Positions 28,601-37,881 of a stretch of 64,000 nucleotides of DNA are shown here, in pieces. The DNA is taken from contig JADANN010000462.1 in assembly GCA_018806985.1 (NCBI GenBank), forward strand, positions 797,501-861,500, read 5' to 3'. Numbering within the stretch: position 1 is the stretch's first letter; each line of letters begins with the position of its first letter. The notes under the pieces are model-generated. The model was not told the DNA's origin. It saw only the letters and a list, made by a program, of their open reading frames with translations, and ran no database searches. The translations under genes and the position numbers were made by a program. Source of the stretch: Angiostrongylus vasorum (lineage: Eukaryota; Nematoda; Chromadorea; Rhabditida; Metastrongylidae).

Positions 28601-31600
28601 TTCGAGGTTAGGCATTTCTACTGCTGCTGGTCGAGTTTGGTCCAATCACTGGTGAAATCCTCTCGACAGTTTAATTTCTAATGGCGGTCGATCAATATGC
28701 ATTCCTTACACTGTGCTATGTCATTGTTCCAAAAATCCCTCTTGAATAATGAATCGTTTCATGATCCTCCTAAACTGTTTTTTCTGGCATAACGCTTCAA
28801 AAAGAAGGATTCTTTTGTTTTCTAAACATTTCCTAGAAAAAAACTCGCGGGTAGCTCGTATTTTTTACAACAATAGCACGTTCTTAATGTGTGAAAGAGT
28901 GTCTCCTCTATCGCTCAAGAAAAAACTGAAGCTGAGAGCAAAGGAATCATCCAGATGATAAAAGTGAGCGATGTTTCAAAAAAGGGAAGCGATAACGAAC
29001 TATTTTTTAATCCTTGTTGAAATTGGGAGGAGAGGAATTCAGCTTAAACAATCCTTGGTCAGACCTACTTCTCGTAAGTTGTGGGCACCCATTAGGTGAA
29101 ATCATGAAACGACACTTTCGGTTCCTTCGGACCATCCAGCCTCCATCTTCCGTTCAATTGCAGGCCATTACTGGATTTCGAACTCAAGTCTTTCTGCATC
29201 ATCGGCTATTGAAACTGGAAATCCCTTGCTAATGGACGTTGGTTATCGTACACATTTAGTTTTAATCACTAATTGGCATATGATATTTTTTCCAATGCGC
29301 GGGGTGGTCGACCCATTCAGTTGCAGTTCACCTTTGAATTTCTTCAAGATAAAATGAATTTACGGAATTTTGTATCATATTAGGTTATTCCCCAAACTTA
29401 ACGACTGGAGTTCATAGAAAATAGGAATAGTACGTCACATAACCGCAGCGGAGTTCAGGTGGTAAGTCCTTTTGGCACCGAACATATTCAAGAATAACGT
29501 CGTCGTCTACAGAACACTTCATTCGAATTTCGTAGCTAACTTTTCTGGCTATGAACTTTTCGAACGTTATAATGTTGATAGTCTTAGAGCTCTGATGTAA
29601 AGGATAAAAAAGGATAAAGCTCTCGGCGTTGATCAATCCCTAAGGGGATGCGCCATACACTCAACTTCATTAAGCATCGTTGATTGAACGCATATCTTGC
29701 CTTTTACAATGACTCGCGCCGGCCTGCCGATGTATCGAGCCAATGCTACTATCCTCCCAGACAAGTCTTATACCAGCCTGCCGACCCCGGAGAGATGGAA
29801 GGCTTGTTGGGCTAGGGGGCACTGGGATCGATTTCACGTGTATTGTAGGGGCGCCTCCGACCCCTGCGCCACACGTGCACAGAGCTCTGATATTTTTTTC
29901 AAAATACGACTTTTTTTCACATGATCGACGAACAAATTTTTTCCTGATTAGTGATTCATGATAGTTCAGAGAGCTTAAAGAGCTTTCTTAGGAAGCGAAT
30001 TACCTGAGTTTTTCTCGCGAATCTGTCGTCTTCACCTCTGAATACATCACCGAGCCCTTAAGAGCTCTGTTAGTGGAGTGAACACTGTTCGAAACTCACG
30101 AATAGCTGGCACATAGCGGAATCCCACGCAGGAGCGACAACTGAGTGAGCTAGCGAATCTAAATTCGCCTTTTGATCAGGACTTCAAGGACTTGACAGCT
30201 TTTTCTAATGCTCTTTGTTTTCCACTTCGTTTTCTCACCAGATGCAAATATTGCGGAAATGTAGAGATTAGCCAGACTACCCATAGTCATTGTCTTTCAC
30301 AAGGCACGCCCTTCATTAACTGAATTTCTCTTGCACTATGTGCACTTTCCTCTGCTTCGCTAAACAATCTGATCGTTGTCCCACCCTTCGTATTGTTCAA
30401 AACTATCAGAAAACTCCAAATTGAAGAAGATATGGAAAAAATGAAACATAGAACAGTTGGTATGCTAAATGAAGGGAGACCAATGTAGCGGAGGTCGCAC
30501 CGGAGAAGCCACTCTCTACACTTAATGATTTGCAAGAAAAACCTTTTTTGGAAAAAATCCATTGCTCGGTAATTTGACTATCAGTTAACCTTTATTTCAT
30601 TCTAATCGCTGTGATCAATCACCGCTACTGTATGGAAGGTGCCAGTATAAAAGATATTGAAATAGACACAGGATAAACTGCAAAACACTTCCGAATGCTT
30701 ATAGGAATGTGTTAATATGATGGACCGTAATAGTAGTTAATAGTGGTAACAAATATACGATTCGTACCCAACCAGCAAGTCAGTAAAGGCTGATAATCAG
30801 GCGTCGCCTGAAGCGACAAAGCCGACAGGCGCTTCCGCCTCGGACCACCAAAGTATGATGGATTGCGACAGATCAGCGAAATAACCAGTAGTGCTATAGC
30901 TGCTCCTACACACCAGTGTACGCGATTTGAAAGTGTTCATTGGAATGTAGGAACACTCTTTGGAGCAGTTTAGTGTGGGTATTTTTCCTTATTTTCACTT
31001 TTTCTATAAGTCCTCGTTCACAAGCTCTGCGTAGGTATCTCCTTGTTCTTTGGAACTATCCTTGCCCGTCAGTGGACAAGTTCTTCATTCATGAAAATAC
31101 TCCAGTACTAAAACACGTACCATAAATTCAGCTATGATTCTGCTGCAAAAATGCCCATTCCCTTGAATGTGGGTAGGTGGTGATCAATGTGTACGACACT
31201 TGTATTCTCTGCTGTCACCTCCGCAACCGTTATCGTCTATTTATGATTGTGCTTCGACTTAGATGTATAATGTTTTTCGTTGGTTGACGAATAATGTTCA
31301 TCAAAGGTCAAAGGCGCTGAAACTCCCGGCTTGACGGCATCGGGGATCATCGTCACTGGTTTTAGTGCCATTTAAGTAGAAATTTTCTCACTTTACTTCC
31401 TAATATGTTAGATACTGATGATTTCTTTGATTCTAGAATGGAACTTGCCACTCTTCATAGTGCAGTCACGAAATAAACTTATAGCAAGATTTACTTTTTA
31501 TTTATTCCCTACTACAATTTTCACGACAGCTTATTATGCGAAACCAACCAAAACGATGCTGAGATATTCGCAAAAACTTGGGCCACGCGCCAGGTTGAAC

Positions 31601-34600
31601 CACAGTTTCCCTTCCGAGGCGCTCGCGCACTACACACTGAGCCACGAAGGCTGCGTTCGTCAATCCCATTGGCAGGTGATTACTGATGACATTGGAAGAT
31701 AGAGAACTAGCTAAGAGAAACGCTTAGCATTGGGCCTCCGTGGCACAGTGTATAATGTGCGAGCCCCAGGAAAGTGAAATCCTGGTTCGATCTGGCCCGG
31801 GGTCCAAGTTTTGCGAATATCTCAGCATCGTTGTGGTTAGTTACAACAAAATTGTTATATTACTAAAAAGAATCAGTATTTATTACCGATCTAAAGTCTT
31901 TTCAGTTGTGTTCAAAATAATGCAACGAATACACACAACAAAATTAGGTTCATAAGCACCAACTGAGTTGTGAATTGGTGAAGGAAGCAGTCGACTTATA
32001 GGGGGGCGGATGAGTACGTGGTAGTGGTGCCGATCATTACAAACACGGTTCTGGCTCAACTGCGCACCGAGCTCATGAAGTCTCTCAGCCCATCTGGGTT
32101 GGGAAATTGGTACCATGCATCTCTGGGAAAAGCACGCTCTGCAATCTAAATGGGAACACTCTGCACTGCTATCTCAGGACGCCAGAGAGGGAAACGAATC
32201 GAATATAAGTGCTAGAAATCGCACAATAAGCGCGAAATATGGGTCGTGTAAAGAAAAATCACTCGACTTAAATATCTGGTTCACCCTCATGTAGCTTCCC
32301 TCCATGTGCTTGTTTTACAACAATGATCCATAGCAGTAATTGAATCCATATGTATCTTCGGCTACCGTTTGAGCATCTATCATCCTTTCTTCTCGTTGAA
32401 GTATTGAATGGTGGTCGTCCGTATTCTGGGATTTCCGCGCTATAGCTTTTTCCAACTCTTCAACGCCTGCTGCCTCCGTTGTATAGTGGAAAATTTATCA
32501 CCAAGTAACTGCATTTCCAATACTGCACTTGCCATATAGCGCAGTTGTTAGTGGTGCTCTACAATACGCAAAGGGAGGTAGTTCGATTCTTCCTACCGGA
32601 CGAATTCTGCTCTACATCCCTCTGGAATCGGCATACTGGTGTCAGGCTTGTTTGATAGGGTGAAAACACTGAGTTACTGCATCAATAGGTTCTCTCAAGC
32701 CATTTTACATGCGAAATATTCATTCATTCAGTTCTACGATGCCTCATGGAGTTGAATGATGGCACGTTCCTGAATGGCAGGTCATCAGCGAACACTTTAG
32801 TATTTATATTACATTATTAAGTCAGCAAGTTGCATTTAACAGGCTGGAAAGGCTCAGCAGTACCAAAGAATGGACCAGAAATAAATGAACACAGAAGTTT
32901 CGTAACCGCACTCGCAAGGCATAGCCGTAGAAGAACATGCTAGTAATTACAACTATATGTACATGATTGCGACCGTGGAGTGTTTGCTAAGGACGCTAAA
33001 TTATGTTTAGATTCTGAATTACGGGAAAGAATGTACACACCAACCAATTACGAAGTGTAGAACTTCTTTCCATGGAACCATACTAGTTACATTTCACACA
33101 GTTGTTACTTACCCCCTTGAATTTGTTTGAAGGTGAATGATCGAGGATTGAAATTTGTGGAATAGTTCCGATATCTAGACCCCTATGTCGAGATCTTTTC
33201 CGAATCCAATGAAAGGTTGTTTCCTCAGATTGAAAAAATACTTACTTGGATAGTTACTTGGACGGGCCGTCCTCACTGGTTATGTGGGCTCCAGTGTATT
33301 CTCCACTTTTCGGAATTTTGTTGGTTCAGCTATTGTGCCTCCCTGAAGTTCCGAAGTCAGCGTAGCCAAAGTCTGCCCCAGGTCGTCACCATTACAGGCA
33401 TTCGCCGCCTTAAGGATCAGAGGGAGATTTACCACCATGCGACTAGTTTGATACCTGGACGGTAGTGGAATCGGTATTGGTTTACTTTTAGCTGGACTTC
33501 TTGATGGAAACGCCGGACTCCTTTTTCAGCTTGGGAGACCCTGCCGGTAGGATGAATCCTCCCCACTGTACATCGCAGCCCAACACTTAGGAACACCTCT
33601 CAAAAAAATAAGTGCTTGTGCTTCGTAATGATGAATCTCGTTTATTGAAAGGTGAAACGCTTTAGGAAAAATTGTTTCCTTTGTCTAGTAAATGATTGTT
33701 GGTGTGTACAGTAGTTTACTGGACTTTGCAGGACAGTGTCACATGGCGATCGGTTGATGGTACTGAGGTAGTGCTATGTGGAACCCGTCTGGAGACGCTC
33801 AGCGAAATCGAACGTGGTGCGCTTCGTCTGGTCGCCTTACAGCGGCTTTCAGTGTTACTTCCAGGAAGCAGCATTTTTAAGCCCAAGGGTACAACTGAGT
33901 TTCCATTTAGTTGCTTTCATTGTTAATTAGTTCGCTTTGACCATACCTGTTACAAAATATGAAACAAAAAGAATCTAGAAGTCACACTTTGCCGTTATCT
34001 TTTCAACGATTTTGGCTTCTAACTTATTTTGCTCTCGTATCGCCTATATATCACATGTATTAATAATAAGGTGCGTGTGGCGCAGTGGTCGGAGGAGGTC
34101 TACAATACACACATAGAACCGATCGCTCCAACTAAGAGTCAAAACTTTTGAAATTGAGTGTTATCAAGAGTGCTATTAATCAAATTCCTTAACCCGAATA
34201 ATTTCATTACCTTTACCTGTTTGTTCACATCCAATGACTGCTTAGGCCTATCTTTTCCTTTAGTTCCTTCACGAACTCTCAGCATCAAAACTGCCATTTC
34301 ACAGAGATATTTTTCATGTTTTTTACAAAAATTTTCAGAAATAGCTTATACTTGAACATGAAGCATTGCAGATCCATTAACAGCGATTCGACAGAAGCGG
34401 CAGAAACTATTGAGAACCAACAAAGCCCTGAACATGTGTGAAGGCTCTCGTCGCGCTGGTGGATACAGCGTAGATAATGGTAGGCACTCAGAAGTAGCCC
34501 TGTAATTTAAAGTAACAGATTAACAATAGATTCTACGATCTCAATGAGTTCTTTATTGACAACTCTCTACAGCATCTTATTGTAAATCGAGCAACCCTAA

Positions 34601-37600
34601 ACCTACGCTCGGTGAGGAACTCAGAGAAACATTGCACGTATTCCCTTAGCGCACATTTGCACTATGCGTGGGCGTTTATCTATATTTTGATAGAGGTTTA
34701 TGAGAATTCTCACAGCGACGAGCTTTTGAGGTTTTTCTCCACTTTCGTTTTAATTCGAAGCCAGTAAAAAATTTTACATCATTGAATACTAAGACACCAT
34801 AATTTTACTTCAAGTGGTAGGCATAGACAACTTCGAAGAAAATCCCCAGAGCTATTAAAACATCTACCACGCAGAAATTGTTCTCTTAAGCCTCAGTGTG
34901 AGCCATTTCGATGAGCCAGCGGCAATGCAGCCAATGTTCATGCATTATGTTAAGGAACGACTTTACTAGGAAAGTATACTGAAAGCTGAAGCGTTCCGCT
35001 TGATGTAACACACACAGTGGAGCATTTTAAGTGGAACGATGGTTATGAACGGAAACTAGTGAGTGTTTGTGGGGTCTCAAACAACTCAGATAGCCTCATC
35101 GTGTTGTTTAGCCCTGAAATTCGAACGTGACTCGTGCTTCATAATATAGTGAACAATGGAATCAAGTGTTGTGCACCAGGAAAGAAATGTTAGCAATTAA
35201 GTCAAGAGTCATTTCCCCATTCTCCTACTCCAGCCACGATTACTCTTCAGAAACGCGGCTGTTCGGTGTATCTTTGGTGGCCTGTATGCAGAACGAGCGA
35301 CGTCTAGATCTAGAGAGCCGATGCCGCTCTCTGGACGACTCTAGCCGTAGTACCAATCTAGCCGCTTGGTAAGCAACCTTTATCCACCATGAATATGTCC
35401 AGCGCTAATAAACATATTTAGAGAAGCGAACACGGAATGGTAAGTGGAACGTGAAACAAATGAAAAGAATGTGAATTTAAAAAGAGCCCTTATCTAGAAA
35501 TTCAACCGAGGAGTGTTTACTGGTTTTGTTGACAAGGGCTAACTATCAATTCAGGTAGTGATTAAACTCTTCTGAATCTGGAACTCGGTTGTTCATGACT
35601 ATGACGTTCGGCTTAAATCAAGACAATGTGACTCACTTAAGTGGATTAACAGCTAGATTATCACTCCAAACACCTTTGGCAGCTAAAACGGACCCAATCA
35701 CGTTGTCGACTGCAGTTTAGACTTGTGAAAAATAAATTAGGAAGACATTGGTCGAAGGGAACTTTAGGCAGGCATTCATAATCACGCTAAAGCTGGATAT
35801 CTGAACGGGAAATATATAATTAATATTAGTGAGTATCACCTCTAATTCCAAGAATTATCACATGTCTCTAGCTGGCACGTATAAAGATTCCATCCGTGCC
35901 AAAGCTACATCGTCGGCTCCGCTGACTTAAGGACTCAGCGAGCACCACAAATTCACAAGAAGCTCTTACTCCAGTTGTTTTTTGACCATTGGGTGTCAAA
36001 ATTTTGCGCATCGGGTTAAGCCGTTGAAGTTGGAGACGTGCCCACGACCAGCATGTAAGGATATTTCGGAGTAGACGCAGAGCGTGCTGATCAAAGGCGA
36101 CTCTGGGTCCCCCGTCCCATATTTTTTCTCGTCTCTGATCACTAACTCGATTATAGTGTTCTGTCCGACTTGACTTTTATGACACACTTTGTATACAGGT
36201 AAACATGCTGTCTTTTTTTAATTAAATGTGACTACCTGGATATGGGATAGAAAGAGGAAGAAGAACAGTTAAATCATTCCAGCGCAGCTGAGCCAGAAAT
36301 CCAATCTCTGAATCTACCTCGGTTTCAGTACAACTAGAAGGTAGTTTTTACGCAGTGTCTACCCATTTCCGCTACCTCGGGAACTTCGCGACTTACAGAC
36401 TGGAGACATATCATACAAAGAGACTGGTGTGTTAGAAATGTTAATTGATCCCATACTTTTCTTCTAGCGATGTATCAAAACAAGGAGCAAAAGCGGTAAA
36501 GTCTGAACCGGAAATGGTGGCGCTGAACGATCGCAAGTGGCTGTATCCATCCACCCAGAATCTGTATCCAGATTCATTTCCGACATCACCGTCACCCTTT
36601 GCTGGTTCAGCTCCGCCAACTTGTTCTTTAGCACCGCAGGGTTTCTCTTTAGTAACAACACCTACTGTTGAACACGAGAAAGAAGTTGTTACGGGTCGTT
36701 TCGTGAAGAAGCAACAATCGTCGTCCGCTTCATTCTCGTATTCTGTTGACGCTCCATCAGGCGACGACGTCGAGCCGCATGTACTGCAAGTGCCTCGGAT
36801 TGTGGAGAATTGTACACAATACCTTATGGCTTACGGACTCAACTCTGTTGGTCTGTTCCGAATCGCCGGTAGTGCAAAGCGATGTCGGCAGCTGAGATCT
36901 GCACTCGAAAGGGCAGGCGGCGGTACGGCGATCAGCAACGATCTGGTGGCGAACACCACAGCGCACGACGTCGCCACCCTGCTCAAGGAGTACTTCCGTG
37001 ACCTACCACAGTCCCTTCTACCCAGGGAGCATTATCAGGCCTACATTGCTGCGTCTAGAATTCCGCTCGAGGAGCGCATCGAAATAGTTCGGCTCCTCGT
37101 CTCACTACTCGGACTGCCTAATACCGATACTCTCTACGTGCTTCTCAAATTTCTTCATGAAGTTTCACTGAATTCTCAAGACCAAACTCATCACGGCGGT
37201 ATCGAGATCGTGCAAGGCAACCGAATGGACACGAGGAACCTGGCGACGATTTTTGCGCCGTCCATACTGCGACCGGACCACGGAAAGCTGCACGCGACTC
37301 TTGCCGAGAACGAGCAGCAGATCGCCGTCGTCGAGACGATGATCGCCCACGTCGACGAGATATTCAGGATTCCAAAGGAGCTTCAGTGCAAGATCTACAA
37401 CAAACTGCGCGACACCGATCCTGATCGTCTGGATCGACTCCTCAACTATATCTCAAGAAATGACGGTTGTCTTCATCAGCCGACATCGCAGTTCCCTTCG
37501 ACCACCGAGGAAGTTCAACGAGACCTTCTTTCGCCAGTTCATGACTCCAATGGAAAAGCTAAGGAGTGTTCACAACGCAGCGATTCGTGGCCGTCCTCAA

Positions 37601-37881
37601 TAGCTTTAGGTGATACCCCGCAGGGTTTCCTTCCTGCGGACTCGGCCTGTCCTTCCAGCACTTCGTGTCCTTATGAGGAAGATGAGTCTAGGGGACAAGC
37701 TCCAGCGGACAGACGTAACAGCAGCACTAGAAACCGAGCAGTTTCTGCGCAGAATCAAACCCGGTCTCCGTCGAAAGAGCGCTTCAGTGCTGCAGCGGCA
37801 CGCCGTCGTTTCTACAGGGTGTTTCGCGCATTCCGATTTCCCAGCATCACCAGAAGTTCGCCGGACATCGCGGACTACTAA
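7436..37881 (+). CDS. RhoGAP protein of the ARHGAP6 type (multi-exon, 5' end incomplete)
   Basis: Predicted GTPase-activating protein for Rho-family GTPases, which would switch off Rho and affect actin. Phase-compatible exons: 7436-7675, 16802-16946, 28059-28180, 33737-33888, 34372-34469, 35292-35368 and 36468-37881 (stop 37879-37881), about 748 residues. The N-terminal part is Ser/Pro-rich. Exons 33737-34469 match the conserved ARHGAP6 block before the domain (WRSVDG, LSEIERGAL, then a KPKD-type junction followed by a basic stretch). The RhoGAP domain lies at about residues 382-580. It has the arginine-finger motif GLFRIAGS (Arg about 409), KEYFRDLP and NLATIFAP. A further coding-looking exon, 28464-28606, joins in phase to 28180 but not to 33737, so it is alternative or a linking exon is missing. 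The first exon here starts mid-codon, so the true N terminus lies upstream. Family assignment is strong; the 5' structure is less sure. Confidence 0.88.
7676..9365. other. intron sequence, one T-arm, otherwise featureless
   Basis: First part of the 9.1-kb RhoGAP intron. Apart from the tRNA-like T-type arm at about 8110-8285 I see nothing recognisable. Confidence 0.4.
8110..8285 (+). repeat. foldback family T, diverged single arm
   Basis: A tRNA-like head (TGGTGTGGTGAAAGCACG and GGGTTCGAAGC) is followed by an eroded CTCAGCATCC end, as in the better copy at 14155-14345. Confidence 0.5.
9370..9566 (-). mobile_element. SINE family S, divergent subfamily, 3'-truncated
   Basis: On the minus strand the head has an A-box-like TAGGACAGTGG and a good B-box AGTTCGATTCC, followed by the family body up to the GACATGTCTGGGG block. 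The head is closer to a tRNA than in the other copies. I do not call it a tRNA gene because no cloverleaf closes around it. Confidence 0.6.
10347..10645 (+). mobile_element. SINE family S, full-length copy with target-site duplication
   Basis: Reference copy for the family, 299 bp. Perfect 13-bp direct repeats (TATGTAATAGTAT) lie at 10334-10346 and 10646-10658. The 5' head has a Pol III A-box (TGGCGCAGTGA) and a B-box (GAATCGATCCC). The body contains TTGGTACCAGACTTGTCTGG and GCATTCAATCACCTCC, and the 3' end is a short TTATCC tail. This is a tRNA-derived SINE; the partner LINE is unknown. Confidence 0.88.
11005..11160 (-). mobile_element. SINE family S fragment
   Basis: Middle part of the element only (the GGTGACCCGTTGATGTATC region to GTCTGGTGTCAATATGCC); the tRNA-like head is missing. 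Confidence 0.5.
11655..11946 (-). mobile_element. SINE family S, diverged copy
   Basis: Both ends are recognisable (GCATTC block near 11725 and the head near 11865-11946), but the middle has been rearranged or replaced. Confidence 0.6.
11947..12997. other. no recognisable feature
   Basis: About 1 kb of intron sequence with nothing I can identify. Confidence 0.4.
12998..13262 (+). mobile_element. SINE family S, diverged full-length copy
   Basis: The head begins at GTAGCGCAATGGTTAGAGG (13005-13023). Body and 3' block (GGCGCATCTCTCAGGGATTC) are in the expected order. Confidence 0.7.
13263..14154. other. no recognisable feature
   Basis: AT-rich intron sequence. A cluster of TATAATA-type strings at 13995-14065 is low-complexity only. 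Confidence 0.4.
14155..14345 (+). repeat. foldback family T, spacer plus right arm
   Basis: The shared spacer (GGCGGGTGATTGCTGATTGG) is followed by a tRNA-like arm with a GGTTCGAAGC B-box-like string and the ATATCAGCATCC end. The left arm is missing. Confidence 0.6.
14795..14942 (+). mobile_element. SINE family S, 5' half only
   Basis: Only the tRNA-like head (TAGCATAGTAG and TGGTTCGACCC) and the first body block remain; the 3' half is absent. Confidence 0.5.
15138..15400 (+). mobile_element. SINE-like family U, copy 2 (3'-truncated)
   Basis: Plus-strand copy that keeps the conserved 5' block (GCGGGCCCCAGCATAATCTCC) and the TTGCCACCATG block and stops about two thirds along. Confidence 0.75.
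15401..16801. other. no recognisable feature
   Basis: About 1.4 kb of intron sequence without recognisable coding or repeat content. Confidence 0.4.
17278..17652 (+). mobile_element. SINE-like family U, copy 3
   Basis: Near full-length plus-strand copy in the 11-kb RhoGAP intron, just past the exon ending at 16946. Imperfect flanking repeats (GTGAAAAATTC at left, GTGTAAATTTC at right) may be an aged target-site duplication. Confidence 0.75.
17653..18365. other. no recognisable feature
   Basis: Intron sequence. A T-rich stretch (17820-17880) is the only compositional feature. Confidence 0.4.
18366..18628 (+). mobile_element. SINE family S
   Basis: Plus-strand copy with the intact body block CTTGGTACCAGACTTGTCTA; the head has a TTTCGACCCC B-box-like string. 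Confidence 0.7.
18725..18958 (-). mobile_element. SINE-like family U, copy 4 (partial)
   Basis: Minus-strand fragment covering the central and 5' blocks; it lacks the outermost 3' part. Confidence 0.7.
18960..19313 (+). other. unrecognised open frame in intron
   Basis: An uninterrupted frame runs about 118 codons past the end of U copy 4. It has a natural-looking composition (WIAHDVITNGLRHAIE, then SDAYLCALFEAAGLIKSH). I do not recognise the protein. A second frame opens at 19216 (MSQLDGPLYFVEENFRYEI) and overlaps its end, which suggests one older coding sequence broken by a frameshift. It could be a decayed element or a retrocopy. Confidence 0.25.
19490..19523 (-). other. hammerhead-like motif, left PLE terminal repeat
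   Basis: On the minus strand CCGAAGA is followed by a GGC...GCC stem and GAAACGUC. One core position (U to C) departs from the CUGANGA consensus. Confidence 0.3.
20111..20147 (+). other. hammerhead-like motif, right PLE terminal repeat
   Basis: UUGAAGA, a 4-bp stem with loop AUAC (GGCG/UGCC) and GAAACGUC. The first core base is U where C is expected. The stem differs in sequence from the copies at 3126 and 48397 but keeps its pairing, which argues for structure rather than chance. Confidence 0.35.
20220..21200 (+). pseudogene. decayed RTE-type LINE, endonuclease part (copy 1)
   Basis: The plus-strand frame at 20418-20693 reads like the C-terminal endonuclease domain of nematode RTE elements (WESPNSAAHAWIHH, then VPVFCAGPNHRLIHAKI), with GDRNENGSC just before it. 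The linker toward the reverse transcriptase continues to about 21200, broken by stops. The N-terminal endonuclease part and the reverse transcriptase are missing. Confidence 0.75.
21265..21605. repeat. foldback family T, complete palindromic copy
   Basis: Two arms of about 120 bases (21265-21400 and 21472-21605) are near-perfect inverted repeats around a spacer with GGGTGATTGCTGATGGC. The outer ends read ATGCTGAGATATTTGCAAAA. Each arm ends inward in a tRNA-like head with GTGTGGTGGTGAACGCG. The arms differ at only a handful of positions. Spacer and arm ends are shared with the copies at 31545 and 14155. Confidence 0.85.
21650..21765. repeat. foldback family T, short internal-deletion copy
   Basis: Only the outer about 45 bases of each arm remain, in inverted orientation (AAGATGCTGAGATAATTGC ... 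GCAAGCATCTCAGCAT). It lies directly after the complete copy; together they separate the two RTE fragments. Confidence 0.75.
21900..23740 (+). pseudogene. decayed RTE-type LINE, reverse-transcriptase part (copy 2)
   Basis: Fragments of the reverse transcriptase follow in order. They start with a block beginning YVGENPP, then KRGTAPEPDNITADIL near 22280, then KKIGLRI and EELRRRRKAPWAAFGRLKE near 23215-23270, and the C-terminal ARERN...GPH block near 23690-23735. The catalytic FADD box is changed to LAGE near 22980, and stops and frameshifts are frequent, so it is dead. A (GAA)n run at 22022-22039 lies near its start. Confidence 0.8.
24720..25690 (-). pseudogene. decayed RTE-type LINE, minus-strand copy 3
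   Basis: Read on the minus strand, 25476 to 24740 gives in order an FADY box (from FADD), the MMFMRN block, MMYLGLDENM, YASETRTL and SKIRWAKHVVRLNHSR. This is the order of the RTE reverse transcriptase and its C-terminal region. Several stops and frame changes are present. Confidence 0.7.
25691..27180. other. no recognisable feature
   Basis: About 1.5 kb of T-rich intron sequence without a recognisable gene or family member. Confidence 0.4.
27181..27450 (-). mobile_element. SINE family S
   Basis: Well-preserved minus-strand copy; the head at 27390-27450 has GGAATCGATCCC and CTGCGCCGCATGCG on the plus strand. Confidence 0.8.
28464..28606 (+). CDS. possible alternative RhoGAP exon
   Basis: Between a strong acceptor (CTTGTTCAG ending 28463) and a GTTAGG donor at 28607, one frame reads as a basic then Ser/Thr-rich segment (KLLWKLKPRYINFS, then STDSVWKSLVG). 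It joins in phase to the exon ending at 28180. Its end leaves one base, which neither acceptor before 33737 accepts. It may be a cassette exon, a terminal exon, or need a small linking exon; a weak candidate is 29033-29073, ending on a GTAAGT donor. Confidence 0.5.
28607..29584. other. intron, no confirmed feature
   Basis: Apart from the weak exon candidate ending at 29073 I see nothing recognisable. Confidence 0.35.
29597..29880 (-). mobile_element. SINE family S, full-length copy with target-site duplication
   Basis: Minus-strand copy flanked by perfect 11-bp repeats AGAGCTCTGAT at 29586-29596 and 29881-29891. On the minus strand it starts at the tRNA-like head and ends in a TTTATCCTTTTTTATCC tail. 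Confidence 0.85.
29892..31540. other. no recognisable feature
   Basis: About 1.6 kb of intron sequence. A short GC-rich stretch at 30802-30845 contains small inverted repeats (GCGTCGCC/GGCGCTTCC type) but matches no family. Confidence 0.35.
31545..31845. repeat. foldback family T, complete copy with clear tRNA-like arms
   Basis: The outer ends (ACGATGCTGAGATATTCGC / GCGAATATCTCAGCATCGT) are inverted. The right arm shows the tRNA-like head best: TGGCACAGTGT (A-box-like) at about 31740-31752 and CCTGGTTCGATC (B-box) near 31785. The spacer with GGCAGGTGATTACTGATG is shared with the copy at 21265. Confidence 0.8.
32005..32150 (+). mobile_element. SINE family S, 5' half, diverged
   Basis: Head and first body block (GGGAAATTGGTACCATGCATC) only. 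Confidence 0.5.
32528..32802 (+). mobile_element. SINE family S, diverged full-length copy
   Basis: The head has TAGCGCAGTTG and TAGTTCGATTC. Body and 3' blocks are in order but with many substitutions. Confidence 0.7.
33238..33605 (+). mobile_element. SINE-like family U, copy 5
   Basis: Plus-strand, near full length, directly upstream of the RhoGAP exon at 33737, in the last part of a 5.5-kb intron. Confidence 0.75.
34071..34133 (+). mobile_element. SINE family S, head fragment
   Basis: Only the about 60-bp tRNA-like head is present (GCGTGTGGCGCAGTGGTCGG). It lies between RhoGAP exons 33737-33888 and 34372-34469. Confidence 0.55.
34470..35291. other. RhoGAP intron, no other feature
   Basis: Between the short basic exon and the exon reading NERRLDLESRC. 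No repeat copy is recognised. Confidence 0.4.
36468..37881 (+). CDS. RhoGAP gene, final exon with the catalytic domain
   Basis: The acceptor TTTTCTTCTAG ends at 36467 and the stop is at 37879-37881. An in-frame ATG at 36445 lies in the intron and is not the start. The exon encodes a Ser/Pro-rich lead, then the RhoGAP fold with the catalytic Arg in GLFRIAGS, Lys and Arg in LLKEYFRDLP, and Asn in NLATIFAP, the residues known to contact the GTPase. After the domain it continues as in ARHGAP6 (IPKELQCKIYNKL, DTDPDRLDRLL) and ends in a Ser- and Arg-rich tail (about 120 residues). The single leftover base pairs with the two left by the exon ending at 35368. Confidence 0.95.

Noticed and set aside
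9370..31845. tRNA genes at the heads of SINE copies and T arms
   Set aside because: A and B boxes are present, but no acceptor stem or anticodon arm closes, and the sequences continue into repeat bodies.
36445..36467. ATG at 36445 as the start of a 478-residue RhoGAP protein
   Set aside because: A strong acceptor ends at 36467, and the phase matches the exon ending at 35368, so this ATG is intronic.
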